From positions 1-64,000 of the forward strand of contig NZ_CABWID010000015.1 in NCBI RefSeq assembly GCF_902501965.1: a stretch of DNA of 64,000 nt. Direction: 5' to 3'. How positions within the stretch are numbered: the stretch's first letter is position 1; the number at the start of each line of letters is the position of its first letter. The translations under genes and the position numbers were made by a program. Origin of the DNA: Collinsella sp. AK_207A (GTDB lineage: Bacteria; Actinomycetota; Coriobacteriia; Coriobacteriales; Coriobacteriaceae). The notes below the pieces were generated by a model. The model worked only from the letters and a program-made list of their open reading frames with translations, was not told the origin of the DNA and searched no databases. Shown in pieces: positions 42,690 to 51,124 of the stretch.

Positions 42690-43618
42690 CGACGGGCGTT
42701 CTCGCCGCGGGGAGCACGGGGCTGCTGCTGTCGGGCGAGGATGCCGGTGCGAAGTCGAGCAGCAAGCCCGGCGGCGGCCACGCTGCGTGGGGCTGGCTGG
42801 CGAGCACGTGCCGGGCGGTCGGCGGGCCGCTGCGGGAGCACGTGCTGCGCATCCTGCCGCTTCGGGCCGCTATGCGAGAGCTTCGGGAAGAGCGGATGAC
42901 AACGCTGGTGTATGCCGATGGCTGCGACGAGCGGGGTGCGACGGGACTGCTCGCGCTGCTCTGCCTTGTGTCCGCGGTGCTTGGGGGCGTCGTCTCCCTC
43001 TCTCCCGTCGGCGCGTGCTTGGGACTGGTGGCTCCCGTTGTGGCCCTGGATGCGTTGGGGGCGCAGCGGGCGCGTCGCACGGCGCGAAATCTGGAAGAGG
43101 CGATGCCCGAGGCCTTTGGTGCGCTCGCTATCTCGCTCGGCTCGGGGCACTCGCTCGCGCAGGCCATGCAGTTCGTGGGGGCCCATGCCCGCGAGCCAGT
43201 TCGCTCGGAGTTCACGCGCGTCTCGTTTTCCATCACGTGCGGCATTCCGGCTGCCGAGGCGCTCGATACCATGCTGGAGCGCCTTGCCGCCCCGGGACTC
43301 GAGCTGGTGGCGCTCGCGCTCAAGGTGTCGCAGCGCACGGGCGCGCCGCTCGGCGAGCTGCTCGCCGAGGCGTCCGAGCTCGTGGGCAAGCGCATCGAGC
43401 TCAAGCGCTTGCTGGATGTCAAGACCGCGCAGGCGCGCATGTCGGCCCGCATGGTCGCGGCCATGCCCGTGGGCATGTCGGTGCTGCTGGCGCTGCTTTC
43501 GGAGGACTACCGTCGCGGGATGCTTCAGCCCGCAGGCGCGGCGTTCCTCATCCTGGCACTTGCGTTGAATGCCCTGGCGTGGGGGATCATCGGCAAGATC
43601 ATGAAGGTGAGGTTGTGA
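42656..43618 (+). CDS. tadB: TadB inner-membrane platform protein
   Basis: The 320-residue protein has an N-terminal membrane segment, two more near 95-140, and a T2SS-F domain (about 150-270; LEEAMPEAFGALAISLGSGH and LKVSQRTGAPLGELL), with two C-terminal membrane helices. TadB and TadC form the platform on which TadA acts. Its ATG lies within tadA behind GGGAGG, so translation is coupled. It ends TGATG into tadC. Confidence 0.93.
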   Translation: MEAFMPGIVALTTGVLAAGSTGLLLSGEDAGAKSSSKPGGGHAAWGWLASTCRAVGGPLREHVLRILPLRAAMRELREERMTTLVYADGCDERGATGLLALLCLVSAVLGGVVSLSPVGACLGLVAPVVALDALGAQRARRTARNLEEAMPEAFGALAISLGSGHSLAQAMQFVGAHAREPVRSEFTRVSFSITCGIPAAEALDTMLERLAAPGLELVALALKVSQRTGAPLGELLAEASELVGKRIELKRLLDVKTAQARMSARMVAAMPVGMSVLLALLSEDYRRGMLQPAGAAFLILALALNALAWGIIGKIMKVRL

Positions 43619-44274
43619 TGGTCGCGCGGGTGGCGCTTGGCGGGGTAGGTGCCGGTGCGGTTTGGCCGCTGGCGCTCGCAGGGGCTTGGGCGCTTTGGGC
43701 GTGGCTCGTTCTGGGCAGCGACGTCAAGCGCGCTACGGCTTTCGCAGGGGCGTGGGCGCGGCGCGTGAGCGGTCTGATGGCGTTGCCGCCTCGGGCGGCG
43801 CGCAGCTGGTTTGGCGGATCTGCCGAGCCGGATGTTGGTCTCGGCGACGTGTCCGAGATGATCGACGTGGTTCGTCTCGGTCTCTCGGCCGGACTCTCGT
43901 TCGATGCGTCGCTTGCGATCTATTGCGAGAACCGCGACACGGCCCTTGCAAGCCGCATGGCCCGCGCGCGCCTGTCGTGGCAGATGGGAGTGGGCAGCCG
44001 CGAGGACGAGCTGCTCGCTGCTGCCGAGGATCTGGGCGTTCGAGCACTGGAGTCCTTCGCCATGGCGGTTGGCCGGGCCCTGGCCCTCGGCGCCCCACTG
44101 TCCGACACGCTCGCCGCGCAGGGGAGGGAATGCCGCGCCGCCCATCGGGCCGAGGTGGAGCGCCAGATCGAACGGGCACCCGTCAAACTGCTCGTTCCCA
44201 CGGCCACGCTCATCTTGCCGGCGCTCTTGCTGTCCATCGTCGGCCCGCTGCTGGTGGCGGGCGGCATGATCTAG
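43618..44274 (+). CDS. tadC: TadC inner-membrane platform protein
   Basis: The 218-residue protein has two N-terminal hydrophobic segments, then a T2SS-F domain: VGLGDVSEMIDVVRLGLSAG, ALESFAMAVGRALALGAPL, and RAPVKLLVPTATLILPALLL at the C-terminal membrane hairpin. Start is ATG 43618, one base into the tadB stop. It pairs with TadB. It is followed 9 nt later by the pilin gene behind AGGAGG. Confidence 0.92.
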   Translation: MVARVALGGVGAGAVWPLALAGAWALWAWLVLGSDVKRATAFAGAWARRVSGLMALPPRAARSWFGGSAEPDVGLGDVSEMIDVVRLGLSAGLSFDASLAIYCENRDTALASRMARARLSWQMGVGSREDELLAAAEDLGVRALESFAMAVGRALALGAPLSDTLAAQGRECRAAHRAEVERQIERAPVKLLVPTATLILPALLLSIVGPLLVAGGMI

Positions 44275-44283
44275 GAGGTAGAC

Positions 44284-44487
44284 ATGACGGAGAAGCTGCG
44301 GAACCAGGTTCTGGAGTCCATGCGCGGGGCGCGCGGGCTGCTGCGCGAGGAGCAGGCGCAGGGAACGACAGAGTATGCAATCTTAGTTGGGGTGCTAGTA
44401 GTTTTGGCTATCGTAGCCATTGTGGCCTTCCGTGATCGTGTGAGCTCGCTCTGGAACGATATCGCTAACGGCATTAATAGCCTGTAG
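44284..44487 (+). CDS. Flp-type major pilin
   Basis: The 67-residue prepilin has a basic leader (MTEKLRNQVLESMRGARG), EEQAQGTTEYAILVGVLVVL with the G/TxxxE processing pattern, and a hydrophobic core followed by a short polar tail (WNDIANGINSL). Cleavage by a prepilin peptidase would fall just before TTEYA. The gene uses codons unlike its neighbours (TTA, CTA, GTA, TTG in the core). No TadV peptidase is in the window, so processing must come from elsewhere. Confidence 0.92.
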   Translation: MTEKLRNQVLESMRGARGLLREEQAQGTTEYAILVGVLVVLAIVAIVAFRDRVSSLWNDIANGINSL

Positions 44488-44489
44488 AG

Positions 44490-45047
44490 ATGGGTCGTTT
44501 GAGGCGAATAGTTCTCTGCGGCGTACCAGTCGTGCTCTTCATGATAGCGCTCGTAGTCCTACTATGGATGGTTGATTATATCAGTCAATCGCAGCTGGGG
44601 GAACGGGTATCGGAGGGAAGCGGTGTCGTTTCGGCCCCCGATGCCGCGCAAGAGTGGGGTTTGAGCGAGGTCGGGGCCGACGATCGGGTAGCTGAGGCTG
44701 CGCGCGACGCGCGGGAAGCGGAGGCACGGTCATCGAGCTGCTCTTCGTTTCTAGAAGACCTCGACGAGGACGCGCGGCATGGAGGTGCGAGCTCGGTGGA
44801 CGCCGTGACGTGGACGGAGCAATCCGGCCTGGTAGACGCCGCTACGGGCGTGCTCGAGCGCTATCGCGACGTGCCGGGAGTATCGCTCGAGGCAGCCGGC
44901 TACCTGGACCTACATGGAAACGCCTGGGGCGCGCTCCTCTCCGACAACGCCTCCTGGGTGGACGTGGTGACGGTGTCCGCCCAAGTGGACGACGCCTGCA
45001 GCGAGGTGCGCGTGGCGCGGATGAGGGCCGGAGGGGAGGACGGATGA
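44490..45047 (+). CDS. Tad-locus membrane protein, unknown
   Basis: The 185-residue protein has an N-terminal membrane anchor (about 6-27, VVLFMIALVVLLWMVDYI) and a polar, Ala/Asp/Ser-rich exterior part with two Cys (SSSCSSFLED and DDACSEV). I know no family for it. It follows the pilin by 2 nt and overlaps the next gene by 4 nt (ATGA), so it belongs to the pilus operon. It could be a minor pseudopilin or assembly partner. Confidence 0.65.
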   Translation: MGRLRRIVLCGVPVVLFMIALVVLLWMVDYISQSQLGERVSEGSGVVSAPDAAQEWGLSEVGADDRVAEAARDAREAEARSSSCSSFLEDLDEDARHGGASSVDAVTWTEQSGLVDAATGVLERYRDVPGVSLEAAGYLDLHGNAWGALLSDNASWVDVVTVSAQVDDACSEVRVARMRAGGEDG

Positions 45048-45268
45048 GCGGAAGCGGGGTTCTACATGGAATGGAGAAGCTGGTTCGCGAAGAGCGGGCG
45101 CAGGGGACGCTCGAGTACGCGCTCGTGTTTTCGGCGTTTCTGGCGATGGTGCTCGCGCTTGGCGCCCTGTGGCATGCAGGAGAGGTCGGGACCCTCGGCG
45201 CCCTGGCGGAACGGGCGGCGCCGCGATCGCTCGGCGGCACGGGTCCGCTGGACTTCGCTCTGTTCTAG
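45044..45268 (+). CDS. Second pilin-like (class III signal) protein
   Basis: The 74-residue protein carries EERAQGTLEYALVFSAFLAM, the same G-T-x-E-Y-A pattern as the major pilin, then a hydrophobic helix and a C-terminal tail ending PLDFALF. It is probably a minor pilin. ATG 45044 overlaps the previous stop. It is followed closely by a TadE-like gene whose own start codon is unclear. Confidence 0.78.
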   Translation: MSGSGVLHGMEKLVREERAQGTLEYALVFSAFLAMVLALGALWHAGEVGTLGALAERAAPRSLGGTGPLDFALF

Positions 45269-45776
45269 AGCCGGTTGCGGACCTCAACGGCTCTGGGCCG
45301 AGCAGCGAGCGCAGTCCACGGTGGAGGCCGCGTTGCTGCTTCCCTGCTTGCTTGTGCTGCTCCTGCTCGCGCTCCAGCCCGTGTGTCTGCTCTACACGCG
45401 CGCGATCATGGAGGCCGCGGCGGCGAGCGGGGCGCGGCTCATGGTCACGGGCGAGAACGTCTCGGACGAGTCGTGTCGGGCGTTCGTGGTGCGCCAGCTC
45501 GCTGCGGTGCCGAACGTCGCCATCTTCCACGCCGGGGGCCCGCTGTCCTGGGATGTCGAGTTCACGCGTGCGGGCGAGGGGGATGCGGCGGGAGCGGTTC
45601 GCGTTTCCGTGCGGGGATACGTCCGCCCCTTGCCCGTGCTGGGGGCGTTCGCCCCTGTGTTCGGGGCGACGAATGCCCAAGGTGACGTGGAGCTTTCGGT
45701 TGATGTGTCGTACCGCGCCCGACCCGACTGGCTGGAAGGAGGCTACGATGCCTGGATCGCCGCCTGGGATGGTTGA
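45177..45776 (+). CDS. TadE-like pseudopilin (start uncertain)
   Basis: The recognisable protein begins at about 45270: AEQRAQSTVEAALLLPCLLV is a TadE prepilin-type signal with the STVEAALLLP motif, followed by a periplasmic/exterior domain of about 120 residues with VSVRGYVRPLPVLGAF. In this frame there is no ATG, GTG or TTG near a ribosome-binding site just upstream; ATG 45177 is the nearest reasonable start but would overlap the previous gene by 92 nt. The true start may be non-standard. It ends inside the next gene. Confidence 0.7.
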   Translation, partial: QERSGPSAPWRNGRRRDRSAARVRWTSLCSRAGCGPQRLWAEQRAQSTVEAALLLPCLLVLLLLALQPVCLLYTRAIMEAAAASGARLMVTGENVSDESCRAFVVRQLAAVPNVAIFHAGGPLSWDVEFTRAGEGDAAGAVRVSVRGYVRPLPVLGAFAPVFGATNAQGDVELSVDVSYRARPDWLEGGYDAWIAAWDG

Positions 45777-47832
45777 AAGGCACAACAGGGTGCCAAGGGC
45801 CCGTTGCGCCTTGGACCTGTTTCGGGAAGACGGGGCCTACACCTCGCTCGCTTCCGCCGTGTCCATGCTCGTGGTCCTGGCGCTCGCCTTCTCGGCGACC
45901 ACCGCCGCATGGACCATGGCGCGGGCGGGTGACGCACAGGTGGCGGCGGATGCCACATCGCTTGCGGGCGCCAACGTGGTCTCCTCGTACCACACCGCGG
46001 CAACGGTGGTGGATGCGGGGATTCTCAGCCTCGGGCTCACGGGGTTCACCGTGACGGGGGCGGGCTTGGTCGGCTTGCTGGTGCCCGGTGCGAGCGCCGC
46101 GGCTGCGGAGGCGGTGGATGCGGGCCTTCGGATTCTGGAGACGCGGAACAAGTTCGCCGCCTCCGCATCACGCGGGCTTAAGCGACTCGAGGAGTCCCTG
46201 CCCTACCTCATCGCCGCCAACGCGTCGCGCACCTGCGCGGCACAGGGCGCGGGGATGGTCTCGTACACGGGCACGGCCATCGCCGCCCCCTGGGAGTCGG
46301 CGTCGGAATTCCCCGCCATCGACGGACCCGCCGTGCCCACGGAGGGGTTGGAGCGGCGAGCGGACGAGCTTGGGGAGGTGGCTGCAGATCTTGCACGGGC
46401 GCGCGAGGAGACGGCGGCAGTCAAGGAGCGCGCCTGGTTGGCCGATTGCGGACGCGCCGGCATGAACATGCAGGAGCGTGCCGCGCGGCTCTCGGGCATC
46501 TCGGCGGTTGAGAATCCTGATTACGCCTCGAGCCTGACCTGGGAGCCCCAGGTAGCGCTTGATCGGGCTTGCGCGTACTACCGCTGGCGGCGCGATAACG
46601 ATCGGACGGAAGGCGCCGGCGTGGAGGCGCGGGCGGATGCGGCGGCGCGCCATGCCTTCTATCGGTACGCCACGCGAACGCTCGAGAGCGCGAGCGTGGT
46701 GGAGCGCGATGGCATGCTCGTGTGCAAGGTGCCCTTGCTCCCTAAAAACACCGGAGAGGTGAAGGGGACGGAGCTCTATACCGAGGTCGCGTGGCCTACG
46801 AGCACGGAGTCTGAGGGGATTACGCTGCATTTTGACGCCTCTTGTCCCGGTGCCACGGGGGCGGCGGGGCCCATCGTCTCGCTTTCCGCACTCGACGCCG
46901 GCTCTGTGCGCGAGTGCTCGGTGTGCCGCTTCGGCGTGGGCGATGTGGGGAAGGTCCCCGCCGCCTCCACGAGTATCGACAACGGATTCGAATACCATCT
47001 GCGCGAGTTCACGGAGGCGTTGAAGGATTACGAATCCGCGCGAAACCGCGAACTTGAGCTGGAGCGTCAGGCTCGGGGAGGGGCGGAGCGTGCGGGTGAC
47101 GCCTTCGAGGAAGCGCTGTCGGTGCTCGCGGCCAAGCGGCCGCGCATCGCCCCGCCCGGTCGCTACGGGTGCGTGGCGCTCGTCGTCTCCGGTGAGGCAT
47201 CCACGCCGGAAGAGCTCGAGAACAGTTTCAGCGCGGGCGTGAAGCTGGATCGGCGTGGCGCCATCTCGGCCGCGACCCTCGCGTCGGATGCCGCCACGCG
47301 GGAGAACAACGTGCTGTCGCGTTTCTTCTCGGGGCTGAAGGAGCGCACGGGCGACTCCACGGTGGTGGGCATCGTCGGCAATGCCATGGATCTCTGGGGT
47401 GACCTGCTCATGGGATACGGAGACGTGGCATCCCGGCTCGATGAGGTCATGGACGGATTGCTCGGAGGGCTGACCTCCCTTGGGGCCGGGCCCGTGGCAA
47501 CCTGGCTGGGCGAGCGGGTGCGCGGCTCCCTTGCGGCCGTGGGGTTCGAGCCGGTGGATCTGAGCAGCAGAAAACCGGTGCTCACGGATAGCAGTAACGT
47601 GATTTCCGCCGCTGGTATGACCGTTCTTGCGGATGCGCAGGGGGCGTTGCGCAGCCTGTCGGTCGAGACCATGGATCCTGAGGCGCTGCTACAGGCTCTC
47701 GGCTACGAGGTGGGGGAGCGCTTAGCAGAAACGGAGTTCACCATCGCGGAGATTCCGCTTCCCGGTGGAGGGTCGATTCCGCTCAAGGTGCGCCTGCGCG
47801 ACCTCGTAGGAGCGCGAGAAGGGGGCTCATAA
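45748..47832 (+). CDS. Large TadG-like pilus-locus protein
   Basis: The 694-residue protein has a TadE/G-type N-terminus: a membrane segment (about 33-57) followed by GDAQVAADATSLAGANV, close to the Q-AADAAALAGA block of TadG-like proteins. A second hydrophobic region (about 88-115) and long helical, Glu/Arg-rich stretches (about 200-250 and 405-450) follow, with Cys in SVRECSVCRFG. ATG 45748 is chosen because AAGGAGG lies 5 nt upstream; the ATG at 45769 lacks that. It overlaps the TadE-like gene by 29 nt. The exact role is unknown; it likely helps anchor or cap the pilus. Confidence 0.75.
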   Translation: MPGSPPGMVERHNRVPRARCALDLFREDGAYTSLASAVSMLVVLALAFSATTAAWTMARAGDAQVAADATSLAGANVVSSYHTAATVVDAGILSLGLTGFTVTGAGLVGLLVPGASAAAAEAVDAGLRILETRNKFAASASRGLKRLEESLPYLIAANASRTCAAQGAGMVSYTGTAIAAPWESASEFPAIDGPAVPTEGLERRADELGEVAADLARAREETAAVKERAWLADCGRAGMNMQERAARLSGISAVENPDYASSLTWEPQVALDRACAYYRWRRDNDRTEGAGVEARADAAARHAFYRYATRTLESASVVERDGMLVCKVPLLPKNTGEVKGTELYTEVAWPTSTESEGITLHFDASCPGATGAAGPIVSLSALDAGSVRECSVCRFGVGDVGKVPAASTSIDNGFEYHLREFTEALKDYESARNRELELERQARGGAERAGDAFEEALSVLAAKRPRIAPPGRYGCVALVVSGEASTPEELENSFSAGVKLDRRGAISAATLASDAATRENNVLSRFFSGLKERTGDSTVVGIVGNAMDLWGDLLMGYGDVASRLDEVMDGLLGGLTSLGAGPVATWLGERVRGSLAAVGFEPVDLSSRKPVLTDSSNVISAAGMTVLADAQGALRSLSVETMDPEALLQALGYEVGERLAETEFTIAEIPLPGGGSIPLKVRLRDLVGAREGGS

Positions 47833-48341
47833 TGCGCCGGATGTCAGGCGGGCCTGCATGCCGCCAGATTGCTGCGGCGTGCCGCGATGAGCGCGCCCAG
47901 GCCACGGTCGAGATGGCTGTCGTGGCGCCGGTGCTCATCGTGCTCGCGCTCATCGTCTACAACCTCATGGTCTTCGTGGCGGCGACCGCGCGCTTCGACC
48001 GTGCGGCTCCCGATATCGTTCTCGCCTGCGGCGTGGCGCCATCGGGCGAGGGGGAAGAAGGCAGCGCCGGTGACGCGGCCGAGGTGCGCGAACGGCTCGA
48101 GGAGGCGATGGCCGGCTACGAGCTCGAAATCGAGGTTGGCGTATCGGAGGGCGAGGGCGGCGCAAACGATGACAGCCTGCTCGCGTTGGCGGGCGCGCTC
48201 AGGACCTACACCTGCACCATGAGCTACCGGCCCTGGCCCTCCGGCTTTTCAGTAGCGGGCGTAGAGATGGGCGCACCGGCGCGTCTTCGGCACGAGCGCG
48301 CGGTGACGATCGACCCGTGGAGGCCGGGGGTGGTGCTATGA
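47832..48341 (+). CDS. TadE/F-like pseudopilin
   Basis: The 169-residue protein has the motif DERAQATVEMAVVAPVLIVL (about 19-38), a prepilin-type signal and membrane helix, then a polar domain. It resembles TadE/TadF minor pseudopilins. It starts in the TAATG overlap with the upstream gene and ends in an ATGA overlap with the DUF192 gene, so all are translated together. Confidence 0.85.
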   Translation: MRRMSGGPACRQIAAACRDERAQATVEMAVVAPVLIVLALIVYNLMVFVAATARFDRAAPDIVLACGVAPSGEGEEGSAGDAAEVRERLEEAMAGYELEIEVGVSEGEGGANDDSLLALAGALRTYTCTMSYRPWPSGFSVAGVEMGAPARLRHERAVTIDPWRPGVVL

Positions 48342-48721
48342 ACGGGTGGAAAGCGTACGCCGCGGCCCGTACCGCGATGACCGCGCTGGGCTGGGGGCCG
48401 GCGCGCATCATCGTGGCGGAGGGGTTCGCGGCCCGGCTGGTCGGCATGGGCGCGATTCCCGCGCGAGCGCCGGATGGCAACGGCTACGTGCTGGTGTTTC
48501 CCCGCTGTCATGCCGTGCACACCTGCTTCATGGGACGCGCACTCGATATCGCCTTCGTGGGTGGGCAGGGCCGGGTTCTCGCTCATTACGAGCACGTGGT
48601 TCCCTGGCGCTTCCTTTCTTGCCCGGACGCTCAGCTCGTGCTGGAACGGGTTGCCGTAGCCTCTCCCGAGTCCGCGGGCCGCCCCCCGCGAGCCGCAAGC
48701 GGATGGGAGCTGGTGCCGTGA
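48338..48721 (+). CDS. DUF192-family protein
   Basis: The 127-residue protein matches DUF192 in pattern: GYVLVFPRCHAVHTCFMGRA, ALDIAFVGGQGRVLAHYEHV and VPWRF are the family blocks. The usual N-terminal export signal is absent; it starts MNGWKAYAAA. The family is small and of unknown biochemistry. Here it is the last gene of the Tad operon and overlaps the pseudopilin gene, which suggests a role in pilus export or surface display. It ends 85 nt before tRNA-Phe. Confidence 0.8.
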   Translation: MNGWKAYAAARTAMTALGWGPARIIVAEGFAARLVGMGAIPARAPDGNGYVLVFPRCHAVHTCFMGRALDIAFVGGQGRVLAHYEHVVPWRFLSCPDAQLVLERVAVASPESAGRPPRAASGWELVP

Positions 48722-48806
48722 CCCCTCCGAGCGACTTTCAAAAGATCTCCCTTGACGACACACGGATGTTTGTTATAGTTATCGAGCTGTCGTTCGCGAC
48801 AGACGT

Positions 48807-48879
<73 letters not shown>

Positions 48880-48893
48880 CCCTTCGCAAGGTA

Positions 48894-48923
48894 AGCGCCC
48901 GGCGGTTTCGCTGGGCGCTTTTT
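48894..48923 (+). terminator. Terminator of tRNA-Phe
   Basis: AGCGCCCGGCG and CTGGGCGCT pair around TTTC-type loop, followed by TTTTT. It lies just before the RBS region of the GH5-like gene. Confidence 0.85.
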
Positions 48924-48948
48924 GCATTCGAGGTAAGGGGTCCCTCCC

Positions 48949-50079
48949 ATGGCTCAGATCGTTGGCAAGGGCAACCGTCGCGCGAGCGGAAAGAAGGGGC
49001 GGGCCGAGCGACCCGCTGCCGAGCGCATCCGCGGCGTCAATCTTTCCGGCTGGTTCATCCCCGAGCCCTGGGTGACCCCGTCGCTCTTCTCGGCTACCGG
49101 CGCTCTCAACGAGGCTGAGCTGCAGGCGGCGCTCGGGTGCGCTGCATATACCGAGCGCGTTCGCCAGCATTACGAGACGTTCATCACTGAGGACGACTTT
49201 CGTCGCATGTCCTCAATTGGCCTCAATTCCGTGCGTGTACCGGTGCCGTGGTGGGCATTCGGCTCCCAGGGGGACTGTGGCACGCGCATCCCCGTCATCG
49301 ACTACATCGACCGCGCTATGGAGTGGGGCGAGAAGTACGGCATGAGTGTGCTGCTCAACTTGGCCACGGTGCCGGGCAGTCAGGGCGATTCCAACGACTC
49401 GCCCACCACGCCCGAGTCCACGGCGGAGTGGCACTCCTCCACGAACGGGCGGAGCGTGGCGCTCGACGTGCTCGAACGGCTGGCCGAGCGCTACGGTTCC
49501 GCGGACAGCCTCTTCGGTATCGAGCTGTTGGACTCCCCGATCGTGCGCCATCGAACCGGGCTCTTTACGGTCACGGAGGGCATTCCAGCCCACTACCTGC
49601 GCAACTTCTATCGCGATGCCTATGCTCTCGTGCACACCCACATGCCGGAGAGCAAGGCCGTGGTATTCTCGGCGTCGGGACATCCCGACATGTGGAGCCA
49701 CTTCATGCGTGGTGACGAGTACCGGAACGTCTACATGGACATCCACCTCTACCATTACCGCGACGACACCGCGCAGGATATCACCTCGCCTCGCGGCATC
49801 TCGAGCGCCGTCATGCGCAACAAGCGCATGATCGAGGAGGCCAAGCGCGCGGGATTCCCCGTCATCGTGGGTGAGTGGTCGGGCGCCGCCGTCATGGCGG
49901 GGGCCTCGGTAACGCCTGAGGGCCGCGCCGCCTACGAGCGCGTGTTCGTGGCGAACCAACTCGCCACGTTCGACGCGGTGGACGGTTGGTATTTCCAGAC
50001 GTGGAAGACCGAGAAGCGCATTCCCGCGTGGGATGCCCGCGCCGCGCTCGGCACGCTCGAGCGCGCGATGCTCTCGTAG
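48949..50079 (+). CDS. GH5-like (exo-1,3-glucanase-type) protein lacking the NEP acid/base motif
   Basis: The 376-residue protein begins with a basic tail and then RGVNLSGWFIPEPWVTPSLF, like fungal/bacterial exo-beta-1,3-glucanases (GH5_9). NSVRVPVPWW has the conserved Arg, DIHLYHY the His/Tyr and VIVGEWSG the nucleophile Glu. The acid/base motif, normally NEP after an Ile-Glu-Leu-Leu strand, reads IELLDSP: both Asn and Glu are changed. Hydrolysis by the usual mechanism is therefore doubtful. There is no signal peptide. RBS is GGGGTCCC-poor and ATG 48949 is the only good start. Confidence 0.82.
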   Translation: MAQIVGKGNRRASGKKGRAERPAAERIRGVNLSGWFIPEPWVTPSLFSATGALNEAELQAALGCAAYTERVRQHYETFITEDDFRRMSSIGLNSVRVPVPWWAFGSQGDCGTRIPVIDYIDRAMEWGEKYGMSVLLNLATVPGSQGDSNDSPTTPESTAEWHSSTNGRSVALDVLERLAERYGSADSLFGIELLDSPIVRHRTGLFTVTEGIPAHYLRNFYRDAYALVHTHMPESKAVVFSASGHPDMWSHFMRGDEYRNVYMDIHLYHYRDDTAQDITSPRGISSAVMRNKRMIEEAKRAGFPVIVGEWSGAAVMAGASVTPEGRAAYERVFVANQLATFDAVDGWYFQTWKTEKRIPAWDARAALGTLERAMLS

Positions 50080-50082
50080 CGC

Positions 50083-51024
50083 ATGACTAGCAGGGAAGAC
50101 AAGGAGGCCGCCGTGCAGGCTCAGTCCGGTTCCGCAGGGGCAGGGCGTCTCTACGTGGTCGGCACGCCCATCGGCAACTTAGGCGACCTCTCGCCGCGCG
50201 CGGCGGAGGCGTTCCGCGCGGCGGATTCCGTGCTTTGCGAGGACACGCGGGTGACGGGCAAGCTTCTCGCGCATTTGGGCATCTCCAAACCGCTCGTCCG
50301 CTGCGACGAGAACGTGATCGCGGCCCGCGCGGGCGCGCTGGTCGACCGCATGGCGACGGGTGAGGTCTTCGCCTTCGCTTCCGATGCGGGCATGCCCGGC
50401 GTCTCGGATCCGGGTCAGGTGCTGGTCGACGCCGCACGCGACGCCGGGATCGCCGTGGAGGTGGTTCCCGGCCCCGTGGCGTGCGTGACCGCGCTGGTTG
50501 CAAGCGGCATTCCCTGCGAGCACTTCTTCTTCGAGGGTTTTCTGCCCCGCAAACACGGTGAGCGCGTGCGGCGGCTGCGCGAGCTCGCATTCGTGCCCGG
50601 CGCGCTCCTCTTCTACGAGAGCCCGCGCCGCGCCGCGGATTCGCTGGCCGCCGTCGCCGAGGTGTTCCCTGGGCGCGACGTGGCGCTCTGCCGGGAGCTG
50701 ACGAAGCTCCACGAGGAGGTGCTGCGCGCGTCCGCGCCCGCGCTGCTGGACGAGGTGCAAGCGCGCGAGGAGCTGCGCGGCGAATGCGTGATCGTGGTGG
50801 CGCCGCCCTCTGCGGAGGAGCTGGCCGCTTGGCGCGCGGGATCCGGAGCCGCTATCGGCGCCCCTGCCTCGGCCGAAGACCGCGACGCGGCCCTGCGCAC
50901 GGACATCCGCGAGGCGCTGGCCGCCGGCGAGTCCGTCTCGGCCATCGCCAAGCGCCTCTCGCAGAAGCACTCCCTCAAGAAGCGTACCGTCTACGAGCTC
51001 GCCTTGGAGCTGCAGGAGTCCTAA
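50083..51024 (+). CDS. rsmI: 16S rRNA 2'-O-methyltransferase RsmI
   Basis: The 313-residue SAM-dependent enzyme methylates the 2'-O of C1402 in 16S rRNA. It has LYVVGTPIGNLGDLSPRA (about 23-40), LCEDTRVTGKLL, ASDAGMPGVSDPG and FFFEGFLPRK with LFYESPRR, the complete tetrapyrrole-methylase-type set. The C-terminal extension (about 245-313) ends in a helical Lys-rich HTH-like segment. It begins 3 nt after the GH5-like stop, so the two are probably co-transcribed. Confidence 0.96.
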   Translation: MTSREDKEAAVQAQSGSAGAGRLYVVGTPIGNLGDLSPRAAEAFRAADSVLCEDTRVTGKLLAHLGISKPLVRCDENVIAARAGALVDRMATGEVFAFASDAGMPGVSDPGQVLVDAARDAGIAVEVVPGPVACVTALVASGIPCEHFFFEGFLPRKHGERVRRLRELAFVPGALLFYESPRRAADSLAAVAEVFPGRDVALCRELTKLHEEVLRASAPALLDEVQAREELRGECVIVVAPPSAEELAAWRAGSGAAIGAPASAEDRDAALRTDIREALAAGESVSAIAKRLSQKHSLKKRTVYELALELQES

Positions 51025-51124
51025 AGCCGCGGCAACAGCCCACGTTGCCTTGCCGCAGCCTGCCCGTCATGCGCTAGAATACCGGACTGTCCGAGCATAC
51101 CCGTCATCAGGGAGGGACCCGCGC

